A stretch of 64,000 nucleotides of DNA from Chloranthus sessilifolius (GCA_021018995.1 CM037591.1:3850001-3914000); one strand, 5' to 3'; counted from the stretch's first letter, positions 11,690 through 23,422 are shown. Notes: generated by a model from the letters alone, not told the origin. Translations and numbers: made by a program.

Positions 11690-13340
11690 TGGGCCATCTG
11701 TGACGGCCTCATTAATCTGTGCGCCAGCATGAAGGCATGACGACCTTGGAACTGGGCACTTAGCTAGCAAGAAGGCAAGCGGACCTTGTAAGCTAGCCGT
11801 GTAGCACGCGTGGGTGCAGAGGCACGTGGCCATGCGATGCGTGCATGAGTCCTTGATGCATGATGCGACGGTGACCCGAACTAAGCTACAGTCTAGTATG
11901 GTGGTTAGACGCGTGAAGGGCTTAGAATGCAGTGCTCCGCGGTGAAGCACGCGACGTGGTGTCAAGAGGGCACGCGACGTCTTGGTGCCATAAGGCACGT
12001 AATGCGGTGCTCCGAGTATTAGCACGCGACGTGGTGCCAAGAGGGCACGCGACGTCTTGGTGCCATTAGGCACGTAATGCGGTGCTCCGCGTATGAGCAC
12101 GCGACGTGGTGCCAAGAGGGCACGCGACGTCTTGGTGCCATTAGGCACGTAGTGCGGTGCTCCGGGTTGGGGCACGCGACGGGGTGCCAAGAGGGAACGC
12201 GACGTCCGAGTGCTAAGGTACATGAAGTGGTGCCATGGTGGCACGCGATGTGGTGTCAAGAGGACACGCGACTTCTAGCTTGTATGGCAAGCGATGCGGT
12301 GCCAAGAGTGCATGTGATGCGGTGTAAAGAGGGCACGCGGCATCTGGGTGCAATGACGGACGCGACATGGTCGCGACACAGTGCGATGTTGGACATGAGG
12401 CCATGAGGGCCTCGTGACGTGGTCGCGATGCGGACGCGACACGGTCGCAAGAGACGCTGATGCGTGACCTCGCAAGCCATGTGGGCTTGGAGGATGGCAC
12501 TGGGTGCCACGGTCAGAGGATCGTGTGCCATGTTTAATGGCAAGACACCACCTTTGCAGGTGTGTGCCACGGGCAGGAGATCGTGTGCCATGGGGGTATG
12601 ACAAACCAATAGGTTTGAGGGTTTTCTGCTACTTTGCCTAAGTTGGTCATTAGACCATATATAGGGGAAAGGGAGCTGTGGAGCTATTCTCCCACACATG
12701 GGGCCTTGCGTTGCGGGACGAGCGCATGTGCTTTCTAGGTTAGGGGTGGGCCTAGAACATCGCTGCAGCAATGCGGCGCTGCGGCGATGCCATGTGTCAC
12801 CTGGGGTGAGGCTACCATGTGGCCCCGTGCCGGCGTCGCGGTGCACATGGGTCGGTGGCCTCACTGGGGCTCTCAAAGGCTATGTGGGGCCGATGGCGCA
12901 CACTAGGCGATGATGCTTGGTTTGGAGAGCATGAAGACATGCATGCTACTCCTAGTGTGCTGGTCGCGTAGACCACACACGTTGGTTGGCTTGGATGGCA
13001 TGAAGAGAGGCATGCCTTTGTCTAAAGCGAGGAACTAGTGCATTGCACAGGGTGAAGCTGGACAAGCCAAGTGGCACTGAGGTGCTGGCATGTGTGTCGC
13101 GAGTAGACATGATGCGTTGAGTGGGTTCGCCTCGAGTGAAGGCAACCACGATGCGGGAGTTCCCGTCCTCTAGGCGGGTGGTATCAGAGTGATGGTTGGA
13201 TATGAGGTCTCGCTGTGCGCGGTAGCGAGATGTTGCACGAGCGTGATAACCAATGTTAGGTTATGCCTTGTGACAAACTGGTATCTGAGTTAGGCTGGCC
13301 TCGCTGTAGCGGCAGCGAGGCGCCGCACGGGTGTCGAAAA
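11690..13340. repeat. GC-rich island with 75-bp tandem repeat
   Basis: Base composition jumps to GC-rich in an AT-rich region. From 11932 to about 12370 a 75-base unit recurs: GTGCTCCG starts at 11932, 12007, 12082 and 12157, followed by about two degenerate units beginning GTGCC. Each unit carries paired GCACGCGACGT words. Because 75 is a multiple of three, long frames open on both strands (up to 210 residues); these are repeat artefacts. TGGTATCAGAG at 13179-13189 resembles the initiator-tRNA primer-binding site of LTR elements, with a variant near 13281, so the island may be the non-coding part of an old LTR element lying in the gene's intron. Confidence 0.7.
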
Positions 13341-15076
13341 AAGTTACCCCGTGACACATCTCTAAGTTAAAAAATCACATTTTGCTGAATATCTACCTTT
13401 CACATCATAAAAAGTTATCAACTGATTTGCATTACCTTACGAAAATAATCAATCTATAATAGGATTGTTCCTTCCTCTGCTGGACCATGGTCACTCTCTT
13501 TCTTTACATATTGACTTCCAGTTATTCTTTGCCTTCAAAATTTCAGAAAAACACATTCCTCAATTTATATATATATATAAATGAAAGTGCTCAGAATATA
13601 TACTTACCGGAGATTGCTCAGTTGGCAATTCATATCATTGATCTCCAGGCCAGGAAGTTTTAGTGAAGACTTCGTTCCTGGTACTTCTGAAACTGCTTTG
13701 GACAATTAATCCACTGAAACTGCTGATCTTCTAAAAGCCTGGTCATGGAGAAAAGGGGTACCAATTCAATGAAAACCTCTGTATAAAATAAAATGAACAG
13801 AAAGAGATGAAAAAGTACCCAATCGTCTTACATTTAAAGCTGGAAGAGAAATGATGGCCAATGAGATAATAGCTCCCACTTCCTGCATACTAGTCCAAGT
13901 AAGAAAATTTGACACTACTCGGGAATCCAAAGCACTTGAGATGATGAAATCAATCGTAGTAATGGACTGTTTCTCATAAATAAATCCATTAGCTGAATTG
14001 TGTGTGTGAAAATGGGGACTATAAAATTGCAAGAGTGATGCATAGAATGCAATTATATGATGCAAAAATATAACTGGAAAGTTCACATGAGATGGTATTA
14101 GGTATCAGACCCGAGCATCATCAGAGACACTCGGGTCAATCTCTTTTTGTCCAAATGGTCAAGCCCTGGGAGGTGCATTGATATTTACGAGCACACAAAT
14201 CAGTGAACTTTTGACCTTTCACTGTTCTGGCACTCAAATTTATCAGCCATTTACCAAGGCTGTCAATTTCTGGTTGACCCCATGTCAATGCTGGAACTCT
14301 GGTCAGGTATACAAAATTACAACAAACAAGATTGGTAAAGGGAAAATTTTAGATTCTCTGACAGATATGTATCAGATAAATGGAGCTAATAATATAAAAC
14401 GGAGATGAACCTCCGGTGGTTTCAAGCACGCTGGCTCGATAGACAACTCCAAACTCAAGACCTCAACCTTCGGCATGGTCCCAGTCTCGCCTTTCTGAAC
14501 TGAAGGACTCCCACTGTCTGCATAATCCACAATTTTGTCCTACCAAAAAAAGGAAGGTATCAAAGAAACAACAGAATAAATCAATTCATAAGACAATGTT
14601 CTAAATCAGGAACTAATCAAAATACCATATTGTAGCAAGGTAGCTAGTATGAACCCTAAATGTAGGAAATAGATTCTGAGGTACAACAGGCTTCTTCAGC
14701 TGATTCTTCCAAGAATCTCTGAAAACACAAGATAATCCCCATCACCATATGAAGGCATCAGTCGCAAATTATAACATGTTGAGTCATAGCTCTCAAGATT
14801 TAAGGTAGTATGGGAAGCGTAGCTTTCCATAATTTGTACCCAGCAATATAACAGCTAAAAACAGTTGAGTGTAAATAATTAATCAACAAAATTATCACTA
14901 TTGCCAGAGTGAAGGCATGCAAAAATAATAACAAAACGTGAAAATATATGTCTATGACAAGCTTTATCAGCATTCAATCTATGAGTGAATTAGGAAAAGT
15001 CTGCCCTCCACTGCAGTTCTGTTGATGCAACATATCTTAAGTAGCTATTGGTCAGTTAAAATTTTTGTTTTGTTTA

Positions 15077-15325
15077 GAGGCTGCTTAGATGTTCAAAATG
15101 AGCATATCGAAAATGGTGCCCCTGCCAAATGAGATTCAGATCATTTAAGATCTCATCAATACTTATTAAAACGCCATTTTTGGAATCAAAATACAAGTCA
15201 AAAAATTTGGCTTGTACCTCTGTGACCATCTAAACAGTATTTAGCCTCAATTCACAAATGGAATGAAAATAATTTCCTCCCATACTTGCATCCCAGTTAT
15301 AAGAGGCAGCCATTCAAACAGCCCC
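15077..15325. mobile_element. Harbinger-like MITE in an intron
   Basis: The left end GAGGCTGCTTAGATG and the inverted right end GGGGCTGTTTGAATGG match at most positions. Flanking bases are TTA and TAA, close to the TWA target of PIF/Harbinger elements. It lies between two exon-like blocks of the decayed gene. Confidence 0.45.
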
Positions 15326-15725
15326 TAAACTTTCAATTAGTTAAAACAAAGAATACAAGGCAAATTCTCATATTAAAGAGTGGTATTTCTTTGTTAGTGC
15401 TAGAATCAAGGCTTCAAACATGAAAAGGCACATGTAAATTATAGAAGATACAGGAAACAACTAGCAAGCAACTGCTAAATCCTACTAGCATTCAAAGGAA
15501 GGTACCTGTTGCAGCCATTCCTTGTACTTTGGAGTTAACACATGGCACATTACCCTTCAATTCTTTCATCCCAAAGCAACCAGCTTTGTAGGTAGATGCA
15601 CCAAGTGAATACTGCATTACTGCAGGTACACCTGCCCATACAAGCCCACCAAAACTGTACAGTGTTCAGTATCGTGGTCAATCATAAACAACAACTTTCT
15701 TAAGAAGGCTTGTCCAATGAAAAAA

Positions 15726-17000
15726 AAAAATTAAGATTAGAATTGGAAACCTTCTTTTTAAAAATTAAGATTATAGTGGAACCTTCTTTTTAAAATTCTT
15801 GAAAGCTAAACAGCTAATAGATGATTTTGTTTGCAAAAGAGGCTTAAAAATCACATGATTTAGATGGTCGGTTTTCTTCATTTCCTTTTTTTTTCATAAG
15901 TAGATCTGGCAGTTCTTTGTAGAATCTTACTTTTGGGACATCAAGATTCATGCTTATGTTTAAACAAGCAAGTAAATAAAAGATGACATGATGGATTGGA
16001 CCTAGAAACATTTACTTTCAACAGAGTATCATATAATAGCTTGAGGTTTTATGATCTAAATGATATATTGTTTCCCACCTGTCAACTATTAAAACACTAA
16101 TATGAATAGAATTTCATGTGCATATGCTAAAGTGTCACAAGCCATGTAGGATATTACTTTGGATTTAGAAATTTTTTTATAATCATTATAGATATAAATT
16201 TAATATCTATTTCACTCGTATCTTTTTCTTTCTTATTTTTTCGCAGTCAAAGTTGTAGCTTGCTAATAACAACAGATAGAAAAATATCTATACGAGAAAT
16301 AAAACAACTCAAAGATGAAAAAAGAATACATTTCTCTCATTCCAAAGATACTTGATTCGAAATTCACATAAGATCTATACTCATATGCTCCTCCCTTCTA
16401 AGGCACTGTTGGTGGGCTAAGACTAAGCACTCAAAAACTACATAGGCTCATCAATGGCTATAGGAACAGCGGGGGTATCTCTCTGAGGAGGAATGGATCG
16501 ACATATGCTTTTAACAAAACCTAAACATTATACTCAACCTCAACTCTAGTTCTAATCTAAACCTACTCATTCATGCAGAGTATTTCTAATAAAAATTAGC
16601 ATAATACAGGAATTAGAAAAATTAAAAAATCAACAAATCTAACAACAAGAAAAACATATCATATCAACACAGATCCATCAAGATGAGTTCAGATCTACAA
16701 CTAAAAATAATATTAAAATATTATCCAATTACAAATCTAAAAAGTTCTATAAATTTAAGATTAAATAACAAAAAGAAGATGGAACAATATCTTTATATCT
16801 ATCTGCTCCATGGTCAGATTGGTGCAACATGACACCTCTAACATACGTGCCTCTAAATCCATGAGGTACAAATCATTGGGACTATGCTCCTCTATTGTTG
16901 TTGTTGCTTTCTTCCTCCATTAAACAATGATGGAGCCGTGCCTTTTTGGTGCTTAAGATTTAGAGGGCTATTTAGTTGGTGTTTCCGAGTTGCGGCATCG
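15726..17000. other. AT-rich, probable intron
   Basis: No supported exon. A short frame starting MNLDVPK ends at a good GTAAGA donor near 15.93 kb, but its upstream side is closed at once by stops. Nothing else is recognisable. Confidence 0.3.
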
Positions 17001-18494
17001 ATACCGTAGATCGCCATTGTTGTATAACTTTCGTTTATTGTGAATAGAAGAGATGAAAGGAGAAAGCGAGGTTGCTTTGATGGTAATTGATGGTCGTTCG
17101 GAAGATGTGAGAGCAGATTATGGAGAGAGTGAAAGAGAGAAAAGAGAAGCAATGGACTGCCTTGCTTATGGCTGTTGCAAACCCAAAAGTTTAGGTGGGA
17201 TTGCTTTTGTTGCTCCACTTCAACCTATATCACCTTTTGTTTCATACATTCTACAAGAGAAAGCCTTGTTTCATACATTCTACAAGAGAAACCTTTTGGA
17301 GCCTTCAGTCTGATGTAGCCCTACTCATTTTAAGAACAAAAACAGTGATGAAACCTTCAATTGGTTGTGATTTGAGCAATTTTTGAGAGATTAAACAGAG
17401 CGAGAGATTGGAGAAAGTGATTGCAGAGAAAATTTTGGAAAAAAATTAGGGTTTGATTCAGGTTTTGCGATTCGCCCTTTCAGTTGGATTTCTTGTCCTT
17501 CAGGAGATCAGATAGAACGAGAGAGAGAGAGAGTTGTCCTGCGATTGAAGATTGAAGAGGTTGCCTTTACATAGGGGGTGGGATTAAGAGTTGTGGCTGT
17601 AATTAAAGATAATCTTGCAAGCCTTGACAAAAAAAAATACAACAGCTTGTTCAAACAGCAAGATCCATGAATCATGGAAGTTTCAGGAAAAAAAAACAAA
17701 AACACGAGAATAATTAAACCAAAAAAATCCGCCCTAAAGTAGAAACATAATAAACCAAAAAAATCATAATAACATGCAAAAAAGGGGGGAAAATTCAACT
17801 AATATACTCTCCAAAACTGCTGAATCTGACCATAGATGATTTCCGTAATCAATCGACGGAAAAATCAAAACTTGTATATAAAAATTTGGAGAAAGAGTGA
17901 AATAAAACTCTAAGTAATAAGATCAAGACAAAAATGATAGATGATATGGTGAAGTGAAATATACATCTCAAAAATCTCCTAAAAATTATATAAGAACACC
18001 AAAATTATAAAATAATCAGTAAACATTAAGTTCGAAACATTAAAAAAAATTGATTGTGATAAAACCCTAAAATCTCATGGAAATGATAGAATTTAGTAGC
18101 TTAATGGAGATTTTTTGTTACCTGTCGACGAGATCTGAGGATCGAGGCCGTAGAAATCTGAGGATCGGGAAACGCTGGTTGCCTTTTTAAAACCCTATAG
18201 GTAACATGAGATTTATGTGAGAGAGGAGAGAGAGGGCAATGAACATTTTGAGAGGAAGGAACTCACTTTAGACATAAGGTCGACGGTTCGAGCTCTGGTC
18301 ACTTCCAAATAAAACATTTAAGTGGCCATTGCATTGGTTTAATCACTTATATGGGCCCATCTATACTTAAATTTTTTCTAGAACGGCCAATGTGTGACAT
18401 TTTAAAAGTAAGTGGTGTTATTTTTCCTTTATTTTCACGTAGTGATTGATAGATCAAAAGATGACACATCAATCGAAAGAAATTCACCCTTTTC

Positions 18495-19095
18495 CTTGAA
18501 TTCACAACTCGCTGTCGTGAGGTGACGGCGAGCTGTGGCTATAACGAACTTTCCGTTCTTGATATTCGCAGCTCGCTATTGTGATGTGACAGCGAGATGT
18601 CGCGACACTCTCAGTATTCACAGGGAACTGTTGTCTTCTGACAGTGAGCCGTGTATAATTATTTCTCATTAGTTTATATCCACAGCAAGCTGCAGTCCCC
18701 TGACAAAGAGTAGTGACTGGGGATGTTGTCTCCTCGACGATGGGGCTATCACGTTTTCACAATGAGCTGCAGTCTTCTAACAACGAGCTGTGAATATTTT
18801 ATTTCTGTTTTATTCGTATCCACAGTGAGCTGCAATATTCCTGACAGCGAGCTGTGTATAGTTATTTTGTTTTCTGTTTATATCCACAGAGAGTTGCAGT
18901 TTCCATGGCAGCGAGTTGTGCTTGATTTTTTACTTCCCTTTGTTCTCCAATGACAGCTCATTGTCCCCTTGTAACAGCTAGTTGTGGTCTCGGTTTGAGG
19001 ACTTGGCACGAAATTTCAAATGGCTTTTTCAATGGAGTTGATTTTTCTTTAATGGCAGCGAGCTGTGGATATTATCACAGCGACCTGTCATTATC
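18495..19095 (+). repeat. CAGCGAGCTGTG word-type repeat
   Basis: About 600 bases are studded with variants of CAGCGAGCTGTG and its inverse (CAGCTCGCT, ACAGCGAGATGT, CACAGTGAGCTGC, GGCAGCGAGTTGTG). They are spaced 20-60 bases apart with AT-rich spacers. No terminal repeats were found. It may be part of an LTR, since similar word runs occur inside the LTRs at 8.3 and 42.2 kb. The 76-residue frame across it is spurious. Confidence 0.7.
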
Positions 19096-19319
19096 GTTTT
19101 CAGCCTCAGAATTTCTGTATATCCTATGATTCGAAAATAAGGTCTAATCAACAGTCTTAATGGTTTTAAGATTCATTTTAGATCTGATTTGAACATAAGG
19201 GTTTCTAATATCCTAATTAAGATTTGAAAATCATATGGAAAATAAAAGTGATGAGTATTCACCTCTCGAAGTGTGGTTGGTGATGCTACGGTGATCGACA
19301 CTTACGATGATTGATGATC

Positions 19320-20235
19320 AACTCTAGCGAATTTTCTACCTCCTCTCTCCTCAATCTCTATAGTAGAAAAGATTGAGATGACTCTAGTGGAGAGGAACTC
19401 AAAAGTTCTTGGGTGAAGATAAAAAGACGATTGAGGGAGAAGGGTGGTGACGGCAGAACTAATAACGTAGTTTTTAGTAACGACAAGACTAATAGCAGCA
19501 GCTTTTGGTTAAAAAAATTGCTGCTAATAGTCTTATTTTTTATAGTGTCGCCATGTCATTCATTCTCATAATGTGCCCCATTCATTATTCTCATTTTAAC
19601 AATAAAACTACTAGCAGGCGCCTTAGAAATCTCTCAAAATTATTCTTGAATGACTTACATGTATTCCTTTGTATTATGCGAGTCAGAAATATATCATTAG
19701 ATCGCATCAGTAATGAAACTATTTATGATCATAAGGTTCATACAATTTGATCTATCCTACTTTTCCAAATCCGTATTGCTCACTTCCAAATCCTCAGCTG
19801 AAGCATCGACAGTAAGCACATTGGGTTTATCAAATCATATAACATAGTCAAGATCTATGCAACCTAGAATAATTTAGACTTGTTCTTTTCATTTGTCATA
19901 GTTTGAATCACTCTAAGATTCAATTCCACCAATTATAGTAGTAATAAAAGATGAGTTTAATGTTACACAATAATTAAGGGCTTTATTATGTCCATATACA
20001 ACTATAGTAACTATTCATTCCACAAGGTTATATTTATAGTGTTTTATGCAAGATTTAAATTATGTCAAAGAATATAATAAAAATAAAATCAATGTGCTTT
20101 TATTGAGAAGTAATTTGTATCATTATAACTCTCCGTTGGATCGAGTTATAACACACTAGCCGCTTTCTTAATCTATATGATTAATTGTGGTATTAATTGC
20201 ATCATTATAACCCTCTGTTAAGTTATAATTATGTA
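19320..20235 (-). repeat. Right arm of the long inverted repeat
   Basis: Reverse-complement match to 1-686 (19548-20235), to the start of the first CACTA-like element (about 19452-19547, ending TTTTTTATAGTG) and to 1494-1612 (19320-19451). Just beyond, 20236-20300 repeats in direct orientation a piece found inverted at about 20052-20110, so a smaller local palindrome sits at the outer end. Confidence 0.8.
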
Positions 20236-20591
20236 AATTGCTTCTCAATATAAAATTACATTAATTTTATTTTTATTATATTTCTTGACATAATTTAATA
20301 TGAAGGATATTGACTCGATCACATTTAAGATTTGACAGGGTGGTAAGCATTCCAAATCTATACATTTAATCTCAACGGCCAAAGAGGTGCATGATTAAAT
20401 ATATATGCCTCAACCCTCTGCCAAACTGGTCAAATTGCCTCTTATATATTTAAGAGTAAGTCTACAATAAGCCTCAATCCGCACATTGTAGACTAACTAT
20501 ATATTTAATACAAGTGTTAGAAATGTCAAATCATTTGTTTTGACCGTCTTTACTTCATGTACCAATTTTATAATATAATATACCTCTATAT

Positions 20592-20754
20592 CACTAAAAA
20601 ATAAGGTATTTCAACGGCACTTGCTATTAAGGCAATATTTTGTAGCGACAAGACTAATAGATCCAGTTTCTTGTAGCGACTGGACTAATAGCAGCAATAT
20701 TTCGTTAATAGTGGCAGTTTTTTGTTACAGCTAATAATCTTATTTTTTATGGTA
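20592..20754 (-). mobile_element. CACTA-like MITE with TAT duplication
   Basis: It starts CACTAAAAAATAAGG and ends CTTATTTTTTATGGTA, with CGGCACTTGC and TAATAG words inside. TAT precedes it (20589-20591) and follows it (20755-20757), a 3-bp target duplication as expected for CACTA elements. Confidence 0.8.
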
Positions 20755-20767
20755 TATTAGCGCCCAC

Positions 20768-20955
20768 TGGCACACATTCCACAAAGTGATCGTGATCATG
20801 AGCGTTCCAATCAAATGGTCACTTTTGGAAATGTGTGCCATGTGGAATCAATATGTGACCGTCTAATAGGTGCGTCATGATCTCAAGATCTATTAGGAGG
20901 GATATTGGGATGAAAAACGATCCACATCATCCGAGTCAATGTAATCAACGATTTT
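20768..20955. mobile_element. Foldback MITE, ACCGTCTGATGG family, short copy
   Basis: It contains the family words GGCACACATTCCAC and GTGTGCCATGTGG in inverted orientation, then GTGACCGTCTAATAGGT and CTCAAGATC. It is shorter than the other copies. Confidence 0.6.
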
Positions 20956-21117
20956 TTTCGTAAGAAAGAGTGTGCTCTTCACAGTAAAATGAGTGCAAAT
21001 TAGGCCACCCATATTTTGTAAATGCAAAGTCCCAAAAAAGGTCAAGATTGTACTACCAAGAATTTGTATGCTCATAAATATTTACATTTCCCAAGATTGA
21101 CCATTATGAAGAAGGAA

Positions 21118-21512
21118 TTAGGGTTGTTCGAGCCCAGGCTTTTGATAGGCCTCATTATCTTCCATCCTAAAAATTAGGCTCAAACTGAACTACATACATA
21201 ATCGGTTTGGGTGAGGCTCAAGTGCTTTCAGGGTCTGGCTTTTTATTTAAATCAAAACCTGACCTCAACCGAGTTTGAGTCGGGCCGAATACAAACCAGC
21301 CTAGCAGTTTACTTTCATATAATTGGGCTTGTTCTAGCAGTTTAAGTTGGAATTTGGTCAGCCCAAGAATTTTTTCCCTTGAAAATTAGGACCAAAGCAA
21401 CTTGGATAAAAAATCAGGTAAGGCTCGAGTGCTCTTGGACATTTTATTTAGTCCAGAGCCGACTAAAATTGGGCCAGGATCGGGCTGAAGTTCAACCTGT
21501 TGACAACCCTAA
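21118..21512. mobile_element. GGGCT-word foldback element
   Basis: The left end TTAGGGTTGTTCGAGCCC and the inverted right end (GGGCTGAAGTTCAAC to GACAACCCTAA) match. The interior is rich in GGGCTTG, GGCTCAAG and GAGTTTGAGTCGGGCC words. Homologous sequence lies at about 31.72-31.98 kb. Confidence 0.55.
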
Positions 21513-21531
21513 GCGGGAGAGTTTTTTTTTT

Positions 21532-21712
21532 TTTTTGATAACTTAGTGTAATCCTAATCTTATGCTTGGACTAATCCCTAAGGGATGCCCTCGCTCCCAC
21601 CGTGTAACGAGTATTAACCCTAAGAGGTTGACCCATGATCCACTCACCCTTTGGTGCACAGGTCCTACATCTAAGTACCAAAAAGGCAAAGGGCACCACT
21701 GTGTTGATGTTG
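21532..21712 (-). repeat. SINE-like element
   Basis: On the minus strand the unit ends GTTATC followed by a poly(A) run (T-run near 21525-21537 on the plus strand). It carries GTGGGAGCGAGGGCATCC and GGGATTAGTCC, which look like the 3' part of plant SINE/RTE-type repeats. A second copy at 31982-33232 is interrupted by a Harbinger-like element. No internal promoter boxes were confirmed. Confidence 0.45.
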
Positions 21713-21951
21713 CTAGCATGCTCTATATGCCTTCTTCAAAACCTTGATCCGACAAACAATAATTGGCACAAAAGAAGAATCTCATTGGCCTTCAAAAAGG
21801 CAAGAGAGAGAAATTGTTGGAAACATGAACTTTCTATAAAGGACTAATGGAATTAATTCCAAGTAACATTTCTTGTGGGCACAACTTGATCCCCATTTAA
21901 CACTGAAGAATTATATATATATATACATATAGAGAAAGAGATGGATGTGAC

Positions 21952-23193
21952 TTAAGAGGGATAAGCCAATAACAAGTGAGCAGGAACACAAGATGAGTTT
22001 CTCCAAGCCTTTGAGTGCAACCTTAGTATATCTCTAGCCTTCTCCTTTGTCTTCCCCTCACAAGCTGCTTGGAGCACCAAACACAGCTTTGAAACAACCC
22101 CCACTTGCAACATCTCCTTTATAACACTCTGGGTAGCAGAGAACCTTGCAATGGAGGCCAAGATTCTAACCCCTCTCTCACTTGCTACATTTGAAACCCA
22201 AAGTATCTTCTTCGACACTACCGCCATCCCGGCACAGTGTCTCACTAGCTCAGCTCTCCCTTCTGCACACCCACATAGCTGATCCAACACCACTAGTACC
22301 ATCTCGATGATTCTCCGATCCGATGGCTCCAATAGAAGCTCGATCAAAACCCGAACGGCACCGGCATCGACAGCTTTGATACGGTTTCTCCCCAATGGAC
22401 ATAGCATGCCTAGCATCTTTAACACGGCTTTCGTCGCTTGGTGTGATATTTGATCTCGCAATAAATGAACAATCTCTACAAACAGTTCACCTCCCAAGCT
22501 AATCAGATTGACCGGATCGACCACCTCGAAGATCGAATTCAACAGCAAAGCCGCGAAAGCCCGCGATTGATAATTCTCTTGTTGCAAGACCAGTGTCAAG
22601 GATTCGATAAAATCTCTGTTTCTAGCGACAAGGTTGCGTAGGCCTTCGTCCGAAATCTGAAGATAATAGAGAATGCTAAGAGCTTCCTCACAAGCTGCTA
22701 TTGGCTCAAACCCACCATCAATTTCTTCCTCTACTGAAGTAGAATTAGTCTTTATAATAGAAACCAAGAAATCAATTGCACCTGAAGACTCTATGCATCT
22801 TTTGTTCCTTTCGCTCTCCAAAGCGATCAATTTGAGCTTTCTAAGGGATTTCATTTGCAAATGAGGGATTTTGGCGTCGTTGATGAATTTGATGATTTGG
22901 GTTTTGTCCATGGGTGGTTTCGGTGTAGGAATTCTTTCGATGCCGAAGGAAGCGTGTACGGTGCACCACGCTTGGATCAATCGACGGAGGGTGTGATTAG
23001 GAGTTAGATCAGCATCGGGTGGTAATGGTTGCTTCGTCATCGGGCATGCCTTGTTCTTGCCGGAGAACAGCCATCGCTCGATGCTATCGCGATCATATGT
23101 TATTCCGGTGCAAAGTGTGACGGGATCTCTCATGATTTGTAGAGAAATGGGGCAAATAAAGTAAGATGGGATTTCAATAGGACCATCCATCAT
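21952..23193 (-). CDS. PUB23: U-box E3 ubiquitin ligase, PUB22/23/24-like
   Basis: 413-residue intronless protein. Residues about 6-80 form a U-box: PSYFICPISLQIMRDPV, then GITYDRDSIERWL, CPMTKQ and LTPNHTLRRLIQAWC. This is the fold that binds an E2 and gives E3 ligase activity without zinc. The stretch GIERIPTPKPP right after it is typical of the PUB22/PUB23/PUB24 clade. The rest (about 100-400) is leucine-rich helical sequence of ARM-repeat type, used for substrate binding. Known clade members dampen immune signalling and drought responses by ubiquitinating partners such as exocyst or proteasome-lid subunits; that role is inferred here. Length fits the clade (about 410-450). The start has two adjacent ATGs. 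A TATA box and (GA)n tracts lie upstream. No damage is visible. The exact orthologue among the three cannot be fixed by eye. Confidence 0.96.
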   Translation of the reverse strand: MMDGPIEIPSYFICPISLQIMRDPVTLCTGITYDRDSIERWLFSGKNKACPMTKQPLPPDADLTPNHTLRRLIQAWCTVHASFGIERIPTPKPPMDKTQIIKFINDAKIPHLQMKSLRKLKLIALESERNKRCIESSGAIDFLVSIIKTNSTSVEEEIDGGFEPIAACEEALSILYYLQISDEGLRNLVARNRDFIESLTLVLQQENYQSRAFAALLLNSIFEVVDPVNLISLGGELFVEIVHLLRDQISHQATKAVLKMLGMLCPLGRNRIKAVDAGAVRVLIELLLEPSDRRIIEMVLVVLDQLCGCAEGRAELVRHCAGMAVVSKKILWVSNVASERGVRILASIARFSATQSVIKEMLQVGVVSKLCLVLQAACEGKTKEKARDILRLHSKAWRNSSCVPAHLLLAYPS

Positions 23194-23415
23194 ACAAATG
23201 AATATGATAAAAGATCAACTAGTCTTTTTTCCTTGGATAAAATTGAAGAGAACTAATTATTTCAAAACTAAAATTGAGTCCTAGTGGAAGAAAATCCAGG
23301 AAGAGCTAGAGCTGAAGATGGTTAAATTGGCCTGAAATTAGAAGCCGCTGGAATCTGATGACTGAAGAGGGAGAGCCTCTAAGTGTTTGAGGAATAAAGA
23401 AAAGAATGGTTTGGT

Positions 23416-23422
23416 TTTTATA
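23416..23422 (-). promoter_or_regulatory. TATA box of the U-box gene
   Basis: The minus strand reads CCCCCTATAAAAACC here, about 225 bases before the ATG at 23193. That allows a transcription start near 23385 and a 5' leader of about 190 bases. Confidence 0.65.

Larger units (their letters stand above)
7614..18210 (-). pseudogene. Decayed multi-exon host gene, identity unknown
   Basis: Exon-like blocks with AG/GT borders lie, in minus-strand order, near 15654-15506, 14716-14638, 14539-14411, 14298-14189, 13992-13832, about 13780-13608, 10434-10321 and 10054-7614. Reading phases join cleanly across several borders. Legible pieces include YADSGSPSVQKGETG, FIISSALDSRVV and ESPMHGAHNAVEDES; one block looks like helical-repeat sequence. 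A likely 5' non-coding exon ends at a GTAACA donor near 18122, and a telobox (AAACCCTAA on the minus strand) lies near 17450. Two faults argue for a pseudogene: the block near 13.7 kb needs one extra base after residues INCPK to stay open, and the last exon is split by a solo LTR. I do not recognise the family. The 41-residue frame starting MAIYGIDAATRK near 17.0 kb might be a first coding exon, but this is weak. Confidence 0.5.

Noticed and set aside
11627-12876. Overlapping frames of 109-210 residues on both strands
   Set aside because: They follow the 75-base tandem repeat, are arginine- and histidine-rich repeats of one unit, and occur in several frames at once; no domain is recognisable.
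16400-16500. Possible organelle-derived or coding fragment (RDTPAVPIAIDEP frame)
   Set aside because: Only about 20 residues are open, and I could not match it to a known organelle gene.
18285-18310. B-box-like GGTTCGAGCTC
   Set aside because: It stands alone with no A box at the right distance; could be chance or a worn SINE.
22673-22864. 63-residue plus-strand frame inside the U-box gene
   Set aside because: It is a shadow of the well-supported minus-strand gene.
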